Of a DNA stretch of 64,000 nucleotides, positions 27,901 through 36,308 are shown piece after piece. The notes beneath the pieces were generated by a model, which worked only from the letters and a program-made list of their open reading frames with translations, made no database searches and was not told where the DNA came from. Each line of letters begins with the position of its first letter. The first letter of the stretch is position 1. The position numbers and the translations under genes were made by a program. This DNA comes from Tardiphaga sp. P9-11 (GTDB taxonomy: Bacteria > Pseudomonadota > Alphaproteobacteria > Rhizobiales > Xanthobacteraceae), in assembly GCF_008329525.1 (NCBI RefSeq), contig NZ_NPKQ01000012.1, positions 1 to 64,000 of the forward strand. Reading direction: 5' to 3'.

Positions 27901-28451
27901 AGGAAGTCGGCTTCGAGCTGTATCAATCGATGCTGGAAGAGGCGATCCTGGCGCTCAAGTCGGGTATCTCCGAGCCGATCGCCGACCGGTGGTCGCCGAC
28001 CATCACCCTGGGCATGCCGGTGATGATCCCCGACGATTTCGTCGCCGATCTCTCGGTCCGCCTGTCGCTGTACCGCCGGCTCGCCGACCTCGAAACCGAC
28101 GACGAGATTGCAGCCTTCGCCGCCGAACTGCGCGACCGTTTCGGCGTGCTGCCGGACGAGGTCCGCTACCTGTTCAAGATCGCCGCCATCAAGGCCTATT
28201 GCCGCCGCGCCAATGTCGAGAAGGTCGATGCCGGCCCGAAGGGCGTCGTCATTTCCTTCCGCGACAACAGCTTTGCGCAGCCTGAGAAGTTGGTGTTCTT
28301 CATCCGGCAATATGGCCAGGCCGCGAAGGTGCGTCCGGACATGAAGGTGGTGTTCCTGCAGGATTGGGGAACACCGGAAGAACGTCTTGAAGGCGCTACG
28401 GAAATCCTGCGCGCGCTGGCCGGTCTCGCAGAGACCAAGAAGGCGGCCTAA
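24933..28451 (+). CDS. mfd: Transcription-repair coupling factor
   Basis: 1172 aa. Domains in order: UvrB-homology region (about 10-330, with FPAWDCQPYDRVSP and REPGEYAVRGGILDLFP), linker, RNA-polymerase-interacting domain near 480-560 (GDIVVHVEHGIGRFVGL), and the translocase: GDVGFGKTEVAMRA (Walker A), VVDEEQHFGV (DEEQ), LSATPIPRTL, TTIVESGLDIPNANT and QLRGRVGRS. The TRG-like region and C-terminal autoinhibitory domain follow (LGEEQSGHIKEVGFELY). It removes RNA polymerase stalled at lesions and recruits UvrA. Convergent with the PRC-barrel gene across a hairpin at 28455-28486. Confidence 0.97.
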   Translation: MKSPVASPAAQLAPGRALTFANVAEGAEGLIVADLARAVAAKPKPPAVSLTVICRDGPRMQQLARSLEFFAPDLPVLQFPAWDCQPYDRVSPHGGILAHRMTTLARLSRLTGSDKPMIVLTTVNAVVQRVPAREIVAAQALSVAPGHVVPMDSIVAWLEHNGYTRSGTVREPGEYAVRGGILDLFPAGLEMPVRFDFFGDSLESIRSFDAETQRTHLDMRALDLVPVSEFQLITETIRRFRMGYVAQFGAPERDDQLYEAVSEGRRHPGMEHWLPLFQDRMDTLFDYLPGTPVAIEPQGEDAATERFKQIGDYYEARREVMGTPGGGAIYKPLPPDRLYLTDSEWHKRLEDLAMARLSPFAVPDGTPGVVDAGARAGRNFAPERADANVNVFERVVAHIQALQAERKKVVVALWSEGSRDRMASMLKDHKLLNQQMVNSWRAVQATPRNETMLAVVGMESGFETDQIAVISEQDILGDRLVRPRKASRKLDNFISEVTSLAAGDIVVHVEHGIGRFVGLQTLQVGGAPHDCLELRYANETKLFLPVENIELLSRYGSDQTNVELDKLGGSGWQARKAKLKNRIQEIAGELIKIAAERHLRETERIVVPREQYDEFCARFPYEETEDQQTAINAALHDLEHGKPMDRLICGDVGFGKTEVAMRATFAVAMEGKQVAIVVPTTLLARQHAKNFTERFKGFPVNVAQASRLVAPKELTATKKGLADGSIDIVVGTHALLGKSIKFKDLGLVVVDEEQHFGVTHKERLKQLRANVHVLTLSATPIPRTLQLALTGVRDLSIIASAPVDRLAVRTFVAPHDPLMIREALLRERYRGGQAFYVVPRIDDLAEVKDFLDKHVPEMKVAVAHGQMAPTVIEDIMSAFYDGKYDILLSTTIVESGLDIPNANTLIIHRADMFGLAQLYQLRGRVGRSKLRAYALFTLPSTHKITGQAERRLKVLQSLENLGAGFQLASHDLDIRGAGNLLGEEQSGHIKEVGFELYQSMLEEAILALKSGISEPIADRWSPTITLGMPVMIPDDFVADLSVRLSLYRRLADLETDDEIAAFAAELRDRFGVLPDEVRYLFKIAAIKAYCRRANVEKVDAGPKGVVISFRDNSFAQPEKLVFFIRQYGQAAKVRPDMKVVFLQDWGTPEERLEGATEILRALAGLAETKKAA

Positions 28452-28454
28452 CGA

Positions 28455-28486
28455 AGTGACCGCCGGCATTGCTGCCGACGGCCACT
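28455..28486. terminator. Bidirectional hairpin between mfd and the PRC-barrel gene
   Basis: AGTGACCGCCGGCA (28455-28468) and TGCCGACGGCCACT (28473-28486) pair at 12 of 14 positions around a TTGC loop. On the plus strand TTATTCT follows at 28489. It sits between two convergent stops (28451 and 28506). Confidence 0.65.
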
Positions 28487-28505
28487 CGTTATTCTAATGC
28501 AACGC

Positions 28506-28898
28506 TTACTTCGGATACTTGAATTCCGGAGCGGCCTTGAGCGCATCCTTGGTGGTGTTCATCGTCGCCACCCACTTATTGTCCTTGTTCAGGCTCACCT
28601 TGACCGACGCAGGCGAGACCGCGACATAGCGCTCGCCCATGCCGAGGAAGCCGCCGACTGACAGGATCAAAGCGTCGACCTGATTGTTCTTGATTGCCAG
28701 ATCGCTGATTTCGCCGATCGTCTCATCCTTCTGATTGGTGATATTCAGGCCCTTCAGCTTGGACGAGAACATCTCCTCCTTGGAGACGGTCGAGAATTTT
28801 GCCTCGGCGGGCGCAGCACCCGTTGTAACTGTCGACTGCGCGAAAACCGGCGTGGCGAGAAGGGCGAGGGAAGCGGTGATCAGTGCAAGCTTTTTCAT
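28506..28898 (-). CDS. Secreted PRC-barrel domain protein
   Basis: 130 aa from ATG 28898 (GGAGAC upstream; an in-frame ATG at 28913 adds five residues). Signal peptide KKLALITASLALLATPVFAQS. The PRC-barrel core is KLKGLNITNQKDETIGEISDLAIKNNQVDALILSVGGFLGMGERYVAVSPASVKV (about 45-105). Such small periplasmic PRC-barrel proteins are common in rhizobia, often stress-induced, and have no known activity. It precedes no other gene on its strand, so it is likely a single-gene unit ending at the hairpin 28455-28486. Confidence 0.85.
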   Translation of the reverse strand: MKKLALITASLALLATPVFAQSTVTTGAAPAEAKFSTVSKEEMFSSKLKGLNITNQKDETIGEISDLAIKNNQVDALILSVGGFLGMGERYVAVSPASVKVSLNKDNKWVATMNTTKDALKAAPEFKYPK

Positions 28899-28971
28899 TA
28901 TCGTTGTCTCCATTGCAGATGCACCTACAATGCGACGTTTGATACTTCGTTCCTGACTTTATTTCAGGAAC

Positions 28972-30207
28972 TTATGACGCTGCGCGCTGCGCGTCCTCGC
29001 CATGCAGGCGCGCCAGCAGCGACTTCGCGGTATCTGTTGGCTCCATCGTGATCACGGTGACGTGGGGATCGTTGCGCGCATCGCGTTTGGGTCCGTGCAT
29101 GGTGTGCTTCATCACGCTGGAGAGCCGCTTGGCGATCATATGGGCGTTGCGCTGGTCGGTTTCGGCGAAGGCGACCACGATGGAGCCGTCGTTCTGCAGC
29201 GTGCCGAAATCCATCCGCCGCATCAGCCGGCTGATGATCCGAGCAGCGTCGCGCTGCGCACGCAGCGGGATATTGTCGAACGAGAACCGGGCCATCGACA
29301 ATCCGCCGCCGCGGGTTTGCGTATGATAGACGGCGGTCGCGATGTCGCGTTCGAAGGCTGCAGTCGTCAGCAGGCCGGTGGCGGGATCGAGCAGCCCGTC
29401 GGATTCGATCGACTTCAAGGTGCGGCCGAGACGCGCTTCGAAGGCGTGTTGGCGCAGCAACGGCAGCGCCGTGGCTGCGACGGTGTCGGCGTCTCCGACG
29501 ACCATTTCGAGATTGGCAAGATCGTAGGTCGGTGACAGGCCGGGCACGGTGACGACAACGGGCAGGTTGCGGAAGCGCGCGTCCTCGGTGAGGACAGTGA
29601 GAAACGCGTCAACGACGCGTGAGCTGAAGCCCTCGCCGATGACGATGCCGTCGAGGTCGCGCGCGCTGAGATGCTTGGCTGCGGCTTCGATGCTGAGCGC
29701 GCCGACCACGCCGACGCGTTCGCCAAGCGCAACGGACAGCGCGGGATAACCGCCGCCACGGCCGATCAGCATCACCGTCGCATCGTCCAGCGGGTCCGAC
29801 TGCAGGGACATGCGATGCAGGTTTTCGGCGGTCAGGCGTCGCATGACCGTGGCATGCAGCGAGCGGACGCGCAGCGCGTTGCGCAGGCGGGCGCTGAGCC
29901 GGTCGAAGTTGCCATCGGTCTGCGTGAGCGGAATCGCATGGCCGGGCAAGTCCGTGGCTGGATCGATCGCGATCAGCGGCACATATGGCTGCTTGGCGCC
30001 AAGGCGTTTTGCCAACGCCTGGAAGGTCGGCATGTCGTCGGCCGTAGCCGAAACTACCACGGCAGCCGGCTGTACCCGTGCCACCGCATCCAGCGCCTCG
30101 GCCCATGTCGCATCGACCACCGGGAAGATGTTGCTCTCCGCCAGGGCTGTCGCAAACGCGGCCGGCTGCTGGTTGGAGACGGCGACGATCGTGGCCTGAT
30201 CGGACAT
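28972..30207 (-). CDS. Degenerate PleD-like protein (REC-REC-GGDEF fold, catalytic motif lost)
   Basis: 411 aa, no signal peptide. Two receiver-like alpha/beta units (about 5-115 and 140-255) precede a GGDEF-like domain from about 272 (DPATGLLTTAAFERDIATAV, equivalent to the usual DPLTGLPNRRAF). Where the GG(D/E)EF signature should be, the sequence reads FGTLQNDGSIVVAFAETD, so catalysis of c-di-GMP is not expected. The receiver units also lack the usual acidic-pocket pattern. The protein may be a pseudo-enzyme that binds GTP, c-di-GMP or a partner. Standing alone between the PRC-barrel gene and the adenylate-forming gene, on the same strand. Confidence 0.72.
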   Translation of the reverse strand: MSDQATIVAVSNQQPAAFATALAESNIFPVVDATWAEALDAVARVQPAAVVVSATADDMPTFQALAKRLGAKQPYVPLIAIDPATDLPGHAIPLTQTDGNFDRLSARLRNALRVRSLHATVMRRLTAENLHRMSLQSDPLDDATVMLIGRGGGYPALSVALGERVGVVGALSIEAAAKHLSARDLDGIVIGEGFSSRVVDAFLTVLTEDARFRNLPVVVTVPGLSPTYDLANLEMVVGDADTVAATALPLLRQHAFEARLGRTLKSIESDGLLDPATGLLTTAAFERDIATAVYHTQTRGGGLSMARFSFDNIPLRAQRDAARIISRLMRRMDFGTLQNDGSIVVAFAETDQRNAHMIAKRLSSVMKHTMHGPKRDARNDPHVTVITMEPTDTAKSLLARLHGEDAQRAAS

Positions 30208-30312
30208 GCTTGGCTGCTACCTCTGACGCGAAACTGATCGCGGCAGGCTAGCCCGACGTCCTTAATGCGCAGTCAATGAGATCGCTCGCATTTTAGGATC
30301 GCTTTTGCTGGC

Positions 30313-31821
30313 TCAGTCGGCCGTGGCGCGGTCGCGGAAGGCCTCGACCATCAGCGGGTTCAGGCCGAGTTCTGTCAGGGCGTCGCGGGCGCGGCCGTTG
30401 TTGCTGGCGCGACCGGCGAGGCGGTAGCCGCTGAGCCGATCGGGGAGCGCCGTCAGCATGGCATTCTCGCCGAGCCGCTTGGCCCATTCGTTGAGGTCCT
30501 GGGCCAGGAAGCGATAGCCGCCGACGGCCATGATGCCCGAGGGCGGCGCGGTGATATTGATGGCGCCGGTCGCGCGATCGAGCCGGGCCATATAGCCGGT
30601 ATCGACATAATCGAGCGGCTTGGCCGGGATCAGCGCGTTGCTGGCGTCGGCCTGTGCCGTATAGGCCAGCACCGGCACCATCGGGCCGCGGAGGCCCAGC
30701 GTGCCCCTGGGCGTCAGCATAATATCGCCCGCAATGGAGGAGCCTTGCTGGGCGCGCGGTGCGCCGTGCGGGCCCGGCATGATGGCGACGGGCATGCCGT
30801 CGGCGCCGCGAATGGCGCCGAACAGGCCGGCTTCGCCGAACAGATAGATGTCGGTGAACGATGCCTGCGAGCCCGGCCATGCAGGCGAGGCGGCAACCTG
30901 TTCAGGTGCGCGCCAGAGGCCGAGCACATAACGCAGCACGGGAGACCGATCGAGCAACCGGCCGTCGGCGAGGCGCTGCGCCAGCGGCGCAGGCGCCACC
31001 AGCACGTCGCAGGCATTGGCAGCGATCCCGCGTTCCAGCACCGCATTGTCGAATGGATGATGCAAAGCGAGCACGCCGCCGGAGAGCAGCCAGGTCACCA
31101 GTGACGAGGCGATACTGGCGAAAGACGACGGCACCAGCGCCGACATGATTGTGGCGCCCTGCGGCATCCCGCTTTCCAGGAACACGGCAAGGCCGCCCGA
31201 GATCAGGTTGAGATGCGTGCGCGGCACCGTGCGGAAGCCGTCGGACGTGACATCGAAGGAGACGATGGCCGCACGGCGGGCGTCCTGCGTCACGGGCGTG
31301 GGCTCCACGAACTCGCTCGACACCACGGCATCGAGCGGGGTCATGCCTTCCGGCAGGTCGCTGCCGAAGCCGCCGACATAGCGGATCGAGAAGGCTTCAG
31401 CCGCAGCATTCATGATCAGATCGGCATGGCTGACGCCGTCGATCTTGCTCGACGTCACCAGCGCACGCGCGCTGCACCGATTCAGTGCCATGGTCAGGTC
31501 GGCCTGGCGCCAGAGTTGCGGCAGCAGCGCGACGACGAGGCCGGCGCGATGCGCAGCCAGCACGGTCAACACGAATTCGACGGTGTTCGGCAGCTGGACG
31601 GCGATGACCGAATTGGCGGGGAGACCGGCCTCCATGAAATGCGCCGTCAGCGCCGAGATTGCGCGATCGGCATCCGCAAAGGTCAGCCGCTGCGGTTCCG
31701 TTGCGGTGACGCGCATCTTGTCGGCGGGGTCGACCAGCGCCAGCGCCTGCGGTTGCCGGCTGAGGATGCGGCGAAACAGACCGTCGAGGGTGGGCGATGC
31801 ATTCGGTATGGGTGAGGTCAC
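30313..31821 (-). CDS. AMP-binding (acyl-CoA synthetase-like) protein with degenerate motifs
   Basis: 502 aa with the outline of an ANL-superfamily enzyme: N-terminal LTFADADRAISALTAHF and VIAVQLPNTVEFVLTVLAAHRAGLVVALLPQLWR are clear. The P-loop, normally TSGTTGxPKGV, is represented by FDVTSDGFRTVPRTH with the Gly and Lys lost. The later aromatic motif is also missing, TGD becomes DTGYMAR, and the C-terminal catalytic Lys is not evident. Adenylation is therefore doubtful. Starts 4 bp after the stop of the YejA-like gene, so the two are one operon. Possible roles: carrier or ligand-binding pseudo-enzyme, or a divergent ligase. Confidence 0.7.
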   Translation of the reverse strand: MTSPIPNASPTLDGLFRRILSRQPQALALVDPADKMRVTATEPQRLTFADADRAISALTAHFMEAGLPANSVIAVQLPNTVEFVLTVLAAHRAGLVVALLPQLWRQADLTMALNRCSARALVTSSKIDGVSHADLIMNAAAEAFSIRYVGGFGSDLPEGMTPLDAVVSSEFVEPTPVTQDARRAAIVSFDVTSDGFRTVPRTHLNLISGGLAVFLESGMPQGATIMSALVPSSFASIASSLVTWLLSGGVLALHHPFDNAVLERGIAANACDVLVAPAPLAQRLADGRLLDRSPVLRYVLGLWRAPEQVAASPAWPGSQASFTDIYLFGEAGLFGAIRGADGMPVAIMPGPHGAPRAQQGSSIAGDIMLTPRGTLGLRGPMVPVLAYTAQADASNALIPAKPLDYVDTGYMARLDRATGAINITAPPSGIMAVGGYRFLAQDLNEWAKRLGENAMLTALPDRLSGYRLAGRASNNGRARDALTELGLNPLMVEAFRDRATAD

Positions 31822-31825
31822 GGTG

Positions 31826-33694
31826 TCACTTCCGGTTCGGCGGCGAAGCTGGCAGCGTTCTGGACCACCACGTCTCCGGCAAATAGCCAGAGAGTGCGAT
31901 GGTCGAAGGTCGTTCTATCCGATTCCATCGGGCAATCCATTGCTCACCGACATAGTAGAGCGGAATGGCGTAGAAACCGGCGATCAGCGCGCGGTCCATG
32001 GCGCGTACGGCATCAACGAACGGGCCGTGGTCGCGGGCCTCGAGCATGGCCGAGATCATGGCGTCGACGGCGGGGTTCTTCGCGCCCATATAGTTGCGGG
32101 TGCCGGGATTCTCGGCGGCTTCCGAGCCCCAGTAGAACGACTGCTCGTTGCCCGGCGACAGCGACTGGTCCCAGCGATTCTGGATCATGTCGAATTCGAA
32201 ATTGATGCGGCGCTGGTCGAACTGCACGGCGTCGATGGAGCGGATATTGGCAACGATGCCGGCGCGCTTGAGATCGCGCGCATAGGCCAGCGCGATGCGT
32301 TCCTGATCGCGGGTGGTGACGAGGATCTCGAAGGCGAGGGGCGTTTTGTCCGACTGCCGCCGCAGCACGTTGTTGACAAGTTCGTAGCCCGCGTCCTTGA
32401 GCAGCGTCAGCGCAGTGCGCAGCGCGGGACGGTCACGGCCCGAACCATCGCTGACCGGCAAACGATAACTGCCATCGAGAATATTGGCGGCTATATCCGA
32501 GGCGTAGGGCTGCAGCAGTGTCCGTTCGCGATCATCCGCGGCGCGCATATAGGCGGAGAGGTCCGAGCCCGCGAAGAACCCGGCCGAGCGGGCATAGAGG
32601 CCGAAGAAGTAGGTGCGGTTGATCCATTCGAAATCGAACAGCAGCGTCAGCGCCTGACGAACGCGAATATCGGCGAACATCGGTCGCCGTGTGTTGAACA
32701 CCAGAAATTCCGACGGCTTCGGCAGGCCGGTCTTGATGCTGTCGCGGATCACTTCGCCGGACGTGGCGGCCGGGAATGTATAGCCGTCGTGCCAGCGCAG
32801 CGGTTCGTTCTCGACGCGGAAGTCGTAGAGGCCGCGCTTGAAGGCTTCGAAATGGGTGTTGGCCTCGCGATAGTAGTCGAGGCGGATCTCGTCAAAATTC
32901 CATAGCCCGCGATTGATCGGCAGATTGCGGCCCCAATAGGCGGGATTGCGGGTGAGGGTCACCGCCGCGCCCGGCTTCACAGCCGTCACCGTATAGGGCC
33001 CGGAGCCCAGCGGCGGCGCCATCGAGGTTTCCTCGAACGTGTCGGGATTGACCGCGTGTTTCGGCAGCACCGGCATCAGACCGAGGATCAGTGGCAGCTC
33101 GCGATCTGCCTGGCCGCCGAAGTCGAAGCGCACCGTGCGCTCATCCAGTGCCTCGGCCCTGGCGACTTTCGAATAATACTGCCGGTGATTGGGCCGGCCC
33201 TTGTCGCGCAGCAACTGCCAGGAGAACAGCACGTCTGCGGCCAGGACGGGCTTGCCGTCGGAGAACTTGGCCTGGGGATTGATCTGGAAAGTGACGAAGC
33301 TTCTCGCGTCATCAGTCTCGACGCTCTCGGCGAGCAGGCCGTAGAGGGTGAACGCCTCGTCCTGGCCTCGGGTCATCAGGCTTTCGATGACATAGCCGCG
33401 CATCTGCGGCACCGCTATGCCCCGGACGATAAAGGGATTGAGGCTGTCGAACGTGCCAAGAACACCCTGAACCATGCGACCGCCTTTGGGCGCATCGGGA
33501 TTGGCATAGGGCATCTGCCGAAAATCGGCTGGCAGGGCCGGGGCGCCATGCATGGCAATGGCATGGCTGGGATCGGCCTGTGCGGAATCGGCCACCGGGC
33601 CGGTCAGCGCCGTCCAGCAGGCCAGCGCCACGATTACCTTGGACAGGGTCGAAAGACCCCGCGCATTTGTGCGATTTGATTCGGTGCAGCTCAC
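31826..33694 (-). CDS. Family-5 extracellular solute-binding protein (YejA-like)
   Basis: 622 aa. A hydrophobic leader (LSKVIVALACWTALTGPVADSAQA) indicates export. The mature protein has SBP family 5 features: NPDAPKGGRMVQGVLGTFDSLNPF, YESLMTRG-type YVIESLMTR, FTLYGLLAESVETDD, KFSDGKPVLAADVLFSW, APPLGSGPYTVTAVKPG. That combination and the length fit YejA, which binds peptides or peptide-like antibiotics (for example microcin C in enteric bacteria). No yejB/E/F permease or ATPase genes lie nearby, which is unusual. The start is a GTG with a poor ribosome site and could be misplaced. Coupled to the degenerate adenylate-forming gene, 4 bp downstream. Confidence 0.85.
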   Translation of the reverse strand: MSCTESNRTNARGLSTLSKVIVALACWTALTGPVADSAQADPSHAIAMHGAPALPADFRQMPYANPDAPKGGRMVQGVLGTFDSLNPFIVRGIAVPQMRGYVIESLMTRGQDEAFTLYGLLAESVETDDARSFVTFQINPQAKFSDGKPVLAADVLFSWQLLRDKGRPNHRQYYSKVARAEALDERTVRFDFGGQADRELPLILGLMPVLPKHAVNPDTFEETSMAPPLGSGPYTVTAVKPGAAVTLTRNPAYWGRNLPINRGLWNFDEIRLDYYREANTHFEAFKRGLYDFRVENEPLRWHDGYTFPAATSGEVIRDSIKTGLPKPSEFLVFNTRRPMFADIRVRQALTLLFDFEWINRTYFFGLYARSAGFFAGSDLSAYMRAADDRERTLLQPYASDIAANILDGSYRLPVSDGSGRDRPALRTALTLLKDAGYELVNNVLRRQSDKTPLAFEILVTTRDQERIALAYARDLKRAGIVANIRSIDAVQFDQRRINFEFDMIQNRWDQSLSPGNEQSFYWGSEAAENPGTRNYMGAKNPAVDAMISAMLEARDHGPFVDAVRAMDRALIAGFYAIPLYYVGEQWIARWNRIERPSTIALSGYLPETWWSRTLPASPPNRK

Positions 33695-33919
33695 GGAGGA
33701 ACTTTACCATGGCTGTCCCGGCCCGACCTGTGCCATGCATCAAATAGGGCTGGCGCCATTGATCTTTTCGTCGGCCGCTGTATTGAAAGCGGACAATTGA
33801 CGAGGACGGCGCGGCCTGTCACGTAACGGCCTTAATTGGCACCGAGACACCCGCCAACGGGTGACTGTCAGCGCCGCCTCCGGGATATGAGCGCCTCCGT
33901 TCAGAAAGGGTTTTCCGCA

Positions 33920-34750
33920 ATGAATTTCCGTCTCTTGGCTGCGTCGGTTCTGCCGCGCGGGCGGGGCTTCGCGCTTCTGGCGGCGACGGCCTTGACCGCC
34001 ACCTTGATTGCCCCGCATGCGCATGCGCAGGCCCCTGCGCCTGGTGCACCGCCTGCCGCGGCGCCGAAGGCTGCTGCGCCCAAGGCTGCCCCGAAGGCCG
34101 CTCCGAAGGCTGCTGCCCCGGCCGCTCCCGCCGCCCAGGCGCCGGCCGCAGGTGCCCCCCCTGCCGACCAGCAGGTTCAGCTGATCTACGCGCCGTGGAC
34201 CAAGTTCTGCCTCAAGGGCCAGGACGCCAATGCCAAGCAGGTCTGCTTCACTGGCAAGGACGGTCGCATCGAGTCGGGCCAGCCGGTCATCGCCGCCGTT
34301 ATCATCGAGCCGGAAGGCGAACCGAAGAAGATCCTGCGCGTGACGCTGCCGCTCGGCATGCAGCTCGTTCACGGCACCCGCGTGATCGTCGACAACAATG
34401 CCCCGGCGCAGAGCCCCTATGTGATCTGCTTCGCCAACGGCTGTATGTCCGATTACGAAGTCACCCCGGAGCTGCTGGCCAACCTGAAGAAGGGCCAGAA
34501 CCTGGTCGTGCAGGCGATCAACTCCAACGGCGCACCGCTGACGCTGCCGTTGCCGCTGCAGGAAACCGGCGGAAGCTTCGCCAAGGCCTATGACGGTCCG
34601 CCGACCGATCCGAAGGTGTTCGAAGAAACCCAGAAGAAGCTGCAGGAAGAGCTGCAGAAGCGTGCCGCGGAAGCCCGCGCCAAGCTTGAAGCGCAGCAGC
34701 CCGCTGCTGGCGCAGCACCAGCGGCTCCGGCCAATCCGGCTGCGAAGTAA
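33920..34750 (+). CDS. Invasion-associated locus B (IalB) family protein
   Basis: 276 aa. Signal peptide (RGFALLAATALTATLIAPHAHAQ), then an Ala/Pro/Lys linker with repeated AAPKA units (about 45-85). The IalB domain follows: IYAPWTKFCLKGQDANAKQVCFTGKDG, LRVTLPLGMQLVHGTRVIVDN, YVICFANGCMSDYEVTPELL, in which four cysteines probably form two disulfides. The C-terminal 60 residues are a charged helix ending in an Ala/Pro tail. IalB proteins are periplasmic and linked to erythrocyte invasion in Bartonella; in free-living relatives the role is unknown. The start is supported by AAAGGG ten bases upstream. Ends 60 bp before a strong terminator. Confidence 0.88.
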   Translation: MNFRLLAASVLPRGRGFALLAATALTATLIAPHAHAQAPAPGAPPAAAPKAAAPKAAPKAAPKAAAPAAPAAQAPAAGAPPADQQVQLIYAPWTKFCLKGQDANAKQVCFTGKDGRIESGQPVIAAVIIEPEGEPKKILRVTLPLGMQLVHGTRVIVDNNAPAQSPYVICFANGCMSDYEVTPELLANLKKGQNLVVQAINSNGAPLTLPLPLQETGGSFAKAYDGPPTDPKVFEETQKKLQEELQKRAAEARAKLEAQQPAAGAAPAAPANPAAK

Positions 34751-34809
34751 GCGCGGAGTGTCTCGATTGTGATTTCATTATAATCGAGGTTCTCGCATCA
34801 CCGATCAAA

Positions 34810-34836
34810 AGGCGCCCCGTAATGGGGCGCCTTTTT
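34810..34836. terminator. Strong bidirectional terminator
   Basis: AGGCGCCCC (34810-34818) and GGGGCGCCT (34824-34832) pair perfectly around GTAAT, with TTTTT at 34832-34836 on the plus strand and TTTT on the minus strand. It serves the IalB gene and, in the opposite direction, the purine operon that ends at 34850. Confidence 0.9.
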
Positions 34837-34849
34837 CAGTTTGGGACCA

Positions 34850-36196
34850 TCACCTGCTTTCGATGCCGAGCGCCCGGTACGATGGCGGACGATACATTGC
34901 GGTGCGGCCGGCGCGGATGATCAGGCGGTCCGCATGCGGACGGGCGATCACCTGGTCGAGCGTCCATGCCTCGAGGATCATCAGATTGGCCTGGCGGCCG
35001 GGCCCGATCGCACCGGCTTCGAGCCCCATGATCCCGGCCGGCACCGGCCCTGCCAGCCCAGCGGCGTCGCCATAGGGGTGATCGAGGTGCAAAATGCGCA
35101 CGGCCTGGCGCCAAGTGTCGAGCATGTCGTGGTCGCCATAGGCGTAGAACGGATCGCGGCAGTTGTCGCCTGCGACCGCGACACGGATGCCAGCCGCCTG
35201 TAGCTCCTTGACCGCTGTGACGCCGCGCCAACGCGGCGTCACTCCATTGGCGCGATCCTGCAGATACATGTTCACGGTCGGCAGCGAGATGATTGCGATG
35301 CCGGCGGAGGCCACGCGGGCAATCACGTTTGCCGCTTCGTCCTCGGATAGTAACGACAACGAACAACAATGGCCGCAGGTCACCCGGCCTTCGAAGCCAT
35401 GGCGCAGTGTCGCGTCGGCGACGTGCAACAGCGCGCCGGAGCGTGCGGCTTCGTCGACATGAAGATCGACGTCGAGGTCACGCTCTCTGGCCAGGCGGAA
35501 CAGCGTGTCGAGCAATGCGTCGAGGTCGTCGAGGCCTTGGCCGTGCTCGCCGCCGGATGCGCGCGTAACCCCACCCAGCAGGCCACCGTGGCTGGCCACG
35601 AGATCGGCGAGCTGCCTTCCGTAATCGCTGCGGTAACAGTCGAGCGGCACCAATGCTACGCCCTGCAACGCAATGCGATCCGCCCAGCGATCGCGCAGAT
35701 CGGCAAACGCGGTCCAGCTTGTTTCAGCCTGACCTTCATGACTGTCGAGATGAGTGCGGATCGCAGCGACGCCGTGCGACTCGGCGCAGCCGAGGCCGAA
35801 CTCCATGCGACGCAAAAGATCGTCACGCTGCCAGTGCGTGCGCCGATCGGTATCCGTGGCGTAGCGGGCGCCGGGATGCGTGCCGCCGGAGTCGGGTGCG
35901 CGACCGATAATATGCCCCTTGTCGAGATGCGTATGCGCATCGACGAGCAGAGGCCAGACATGCCGTCCGTCCAGATCGAGGATACGATCTGCCATACCGC
36001 TGCCCGCTGGCACGACAGCTGCGACGACGTCGCCATCGAGTACGAGATCGACCAGCGCCGCGCCATCGGCGTCGCGCGACAGGACAGGCGGTAGCGTTTC
36101 GACGAACAGCGCCGCAGGGCATCTGGCGTTGCGCAGCACCAGGCGACCGCGACCGGAAAAGTCGTCTGGGCTGATATGTGGCGGTGAAAGCTCCAT
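34850..36196 (-). CDS. Amidohydrolase, cytosine-deaminase-like
   Basis: 448 aa from ATG 36196 (GGAGC upstream). Amidohydrolase metal ligands are visible: LLVDAHTHLDKG (HxH), DLHVDEA, VTCGHCCSLS and AGDNCRDPFYAYGDHDM. This set, notably HLDKG and GDNCRDPFYPYGD-like text, is that of the CodA cytosine-deaminase group, which removes an exocyclic amine from pyrimidines or other heterocycles. Last gene of the operon 40004-34850, whose leader RNAs look like xanthine-sensing riboswitches; a purine or purine-breakdown substrate is therefore more likely than cytosine. It lies 112 bp downstream of the oxygenase gene. Confidence 0.85.
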   Translation of the reverse strand: MELSPPHISPDDFSGRGRLVLRNARCPAALFVETLPPVLSRDADGAALVDLVLDGDVVAAVVPAGSGMADRILDLDGRHVWPLLVDAHTHLDKGHIIGRAPDSGGTHPGARYATDTDRRTHWQRDDLLRRMEFGLGCAESHGVAAIRTHLDSHEGQAETSWTAFADLRDRWADRIALQGVALVPLDCYRSDYGRQLADLVASHGGLLGGVTRASGGEHGQGLDDLDALLDTLFRLARERDLDVDLHVDEAARSGALLHVADATLRHGFEGRVTCGHCCSLSLLSEDEAANVIARVASAGIAIISLPTVNMYLQDRANGVTPRWRGVTAVKELQAAGIRVAVAGDNCRDPFYAYGDHDMLDTWRQAVRILHLDHPYGDAAGLAGPVPAGIMGLEAGAIGPGRQANLMILEAWTLDQVIARPHADRLIIRAGRTAMYRPPSYRALGIESR

Positions 36197-36308
36197 GGTG
36201 AGCGCTCCGGATGATGGGGCAACTGTGCTGCCGGGAAGCAATCCAGCGGGGACAGAGATGCTGGATTGCTTCGCCGTAACGGCTCATTCCATCGAGAATG
36301 TGCGCGAG

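Noticed and set aside
27048-28469. Open frame of 473 codons antisense to the end of mfd
   Set aside because: Shadow frame; no recognisable protein features.
34001-34160. AAPKA repeats in the IalB gene as a tandem DNA repeat of interest
   Set aside because: Short degenerate Ala/Pro/Lys linker coding repeats are common in secreted proteins of these bacteria.
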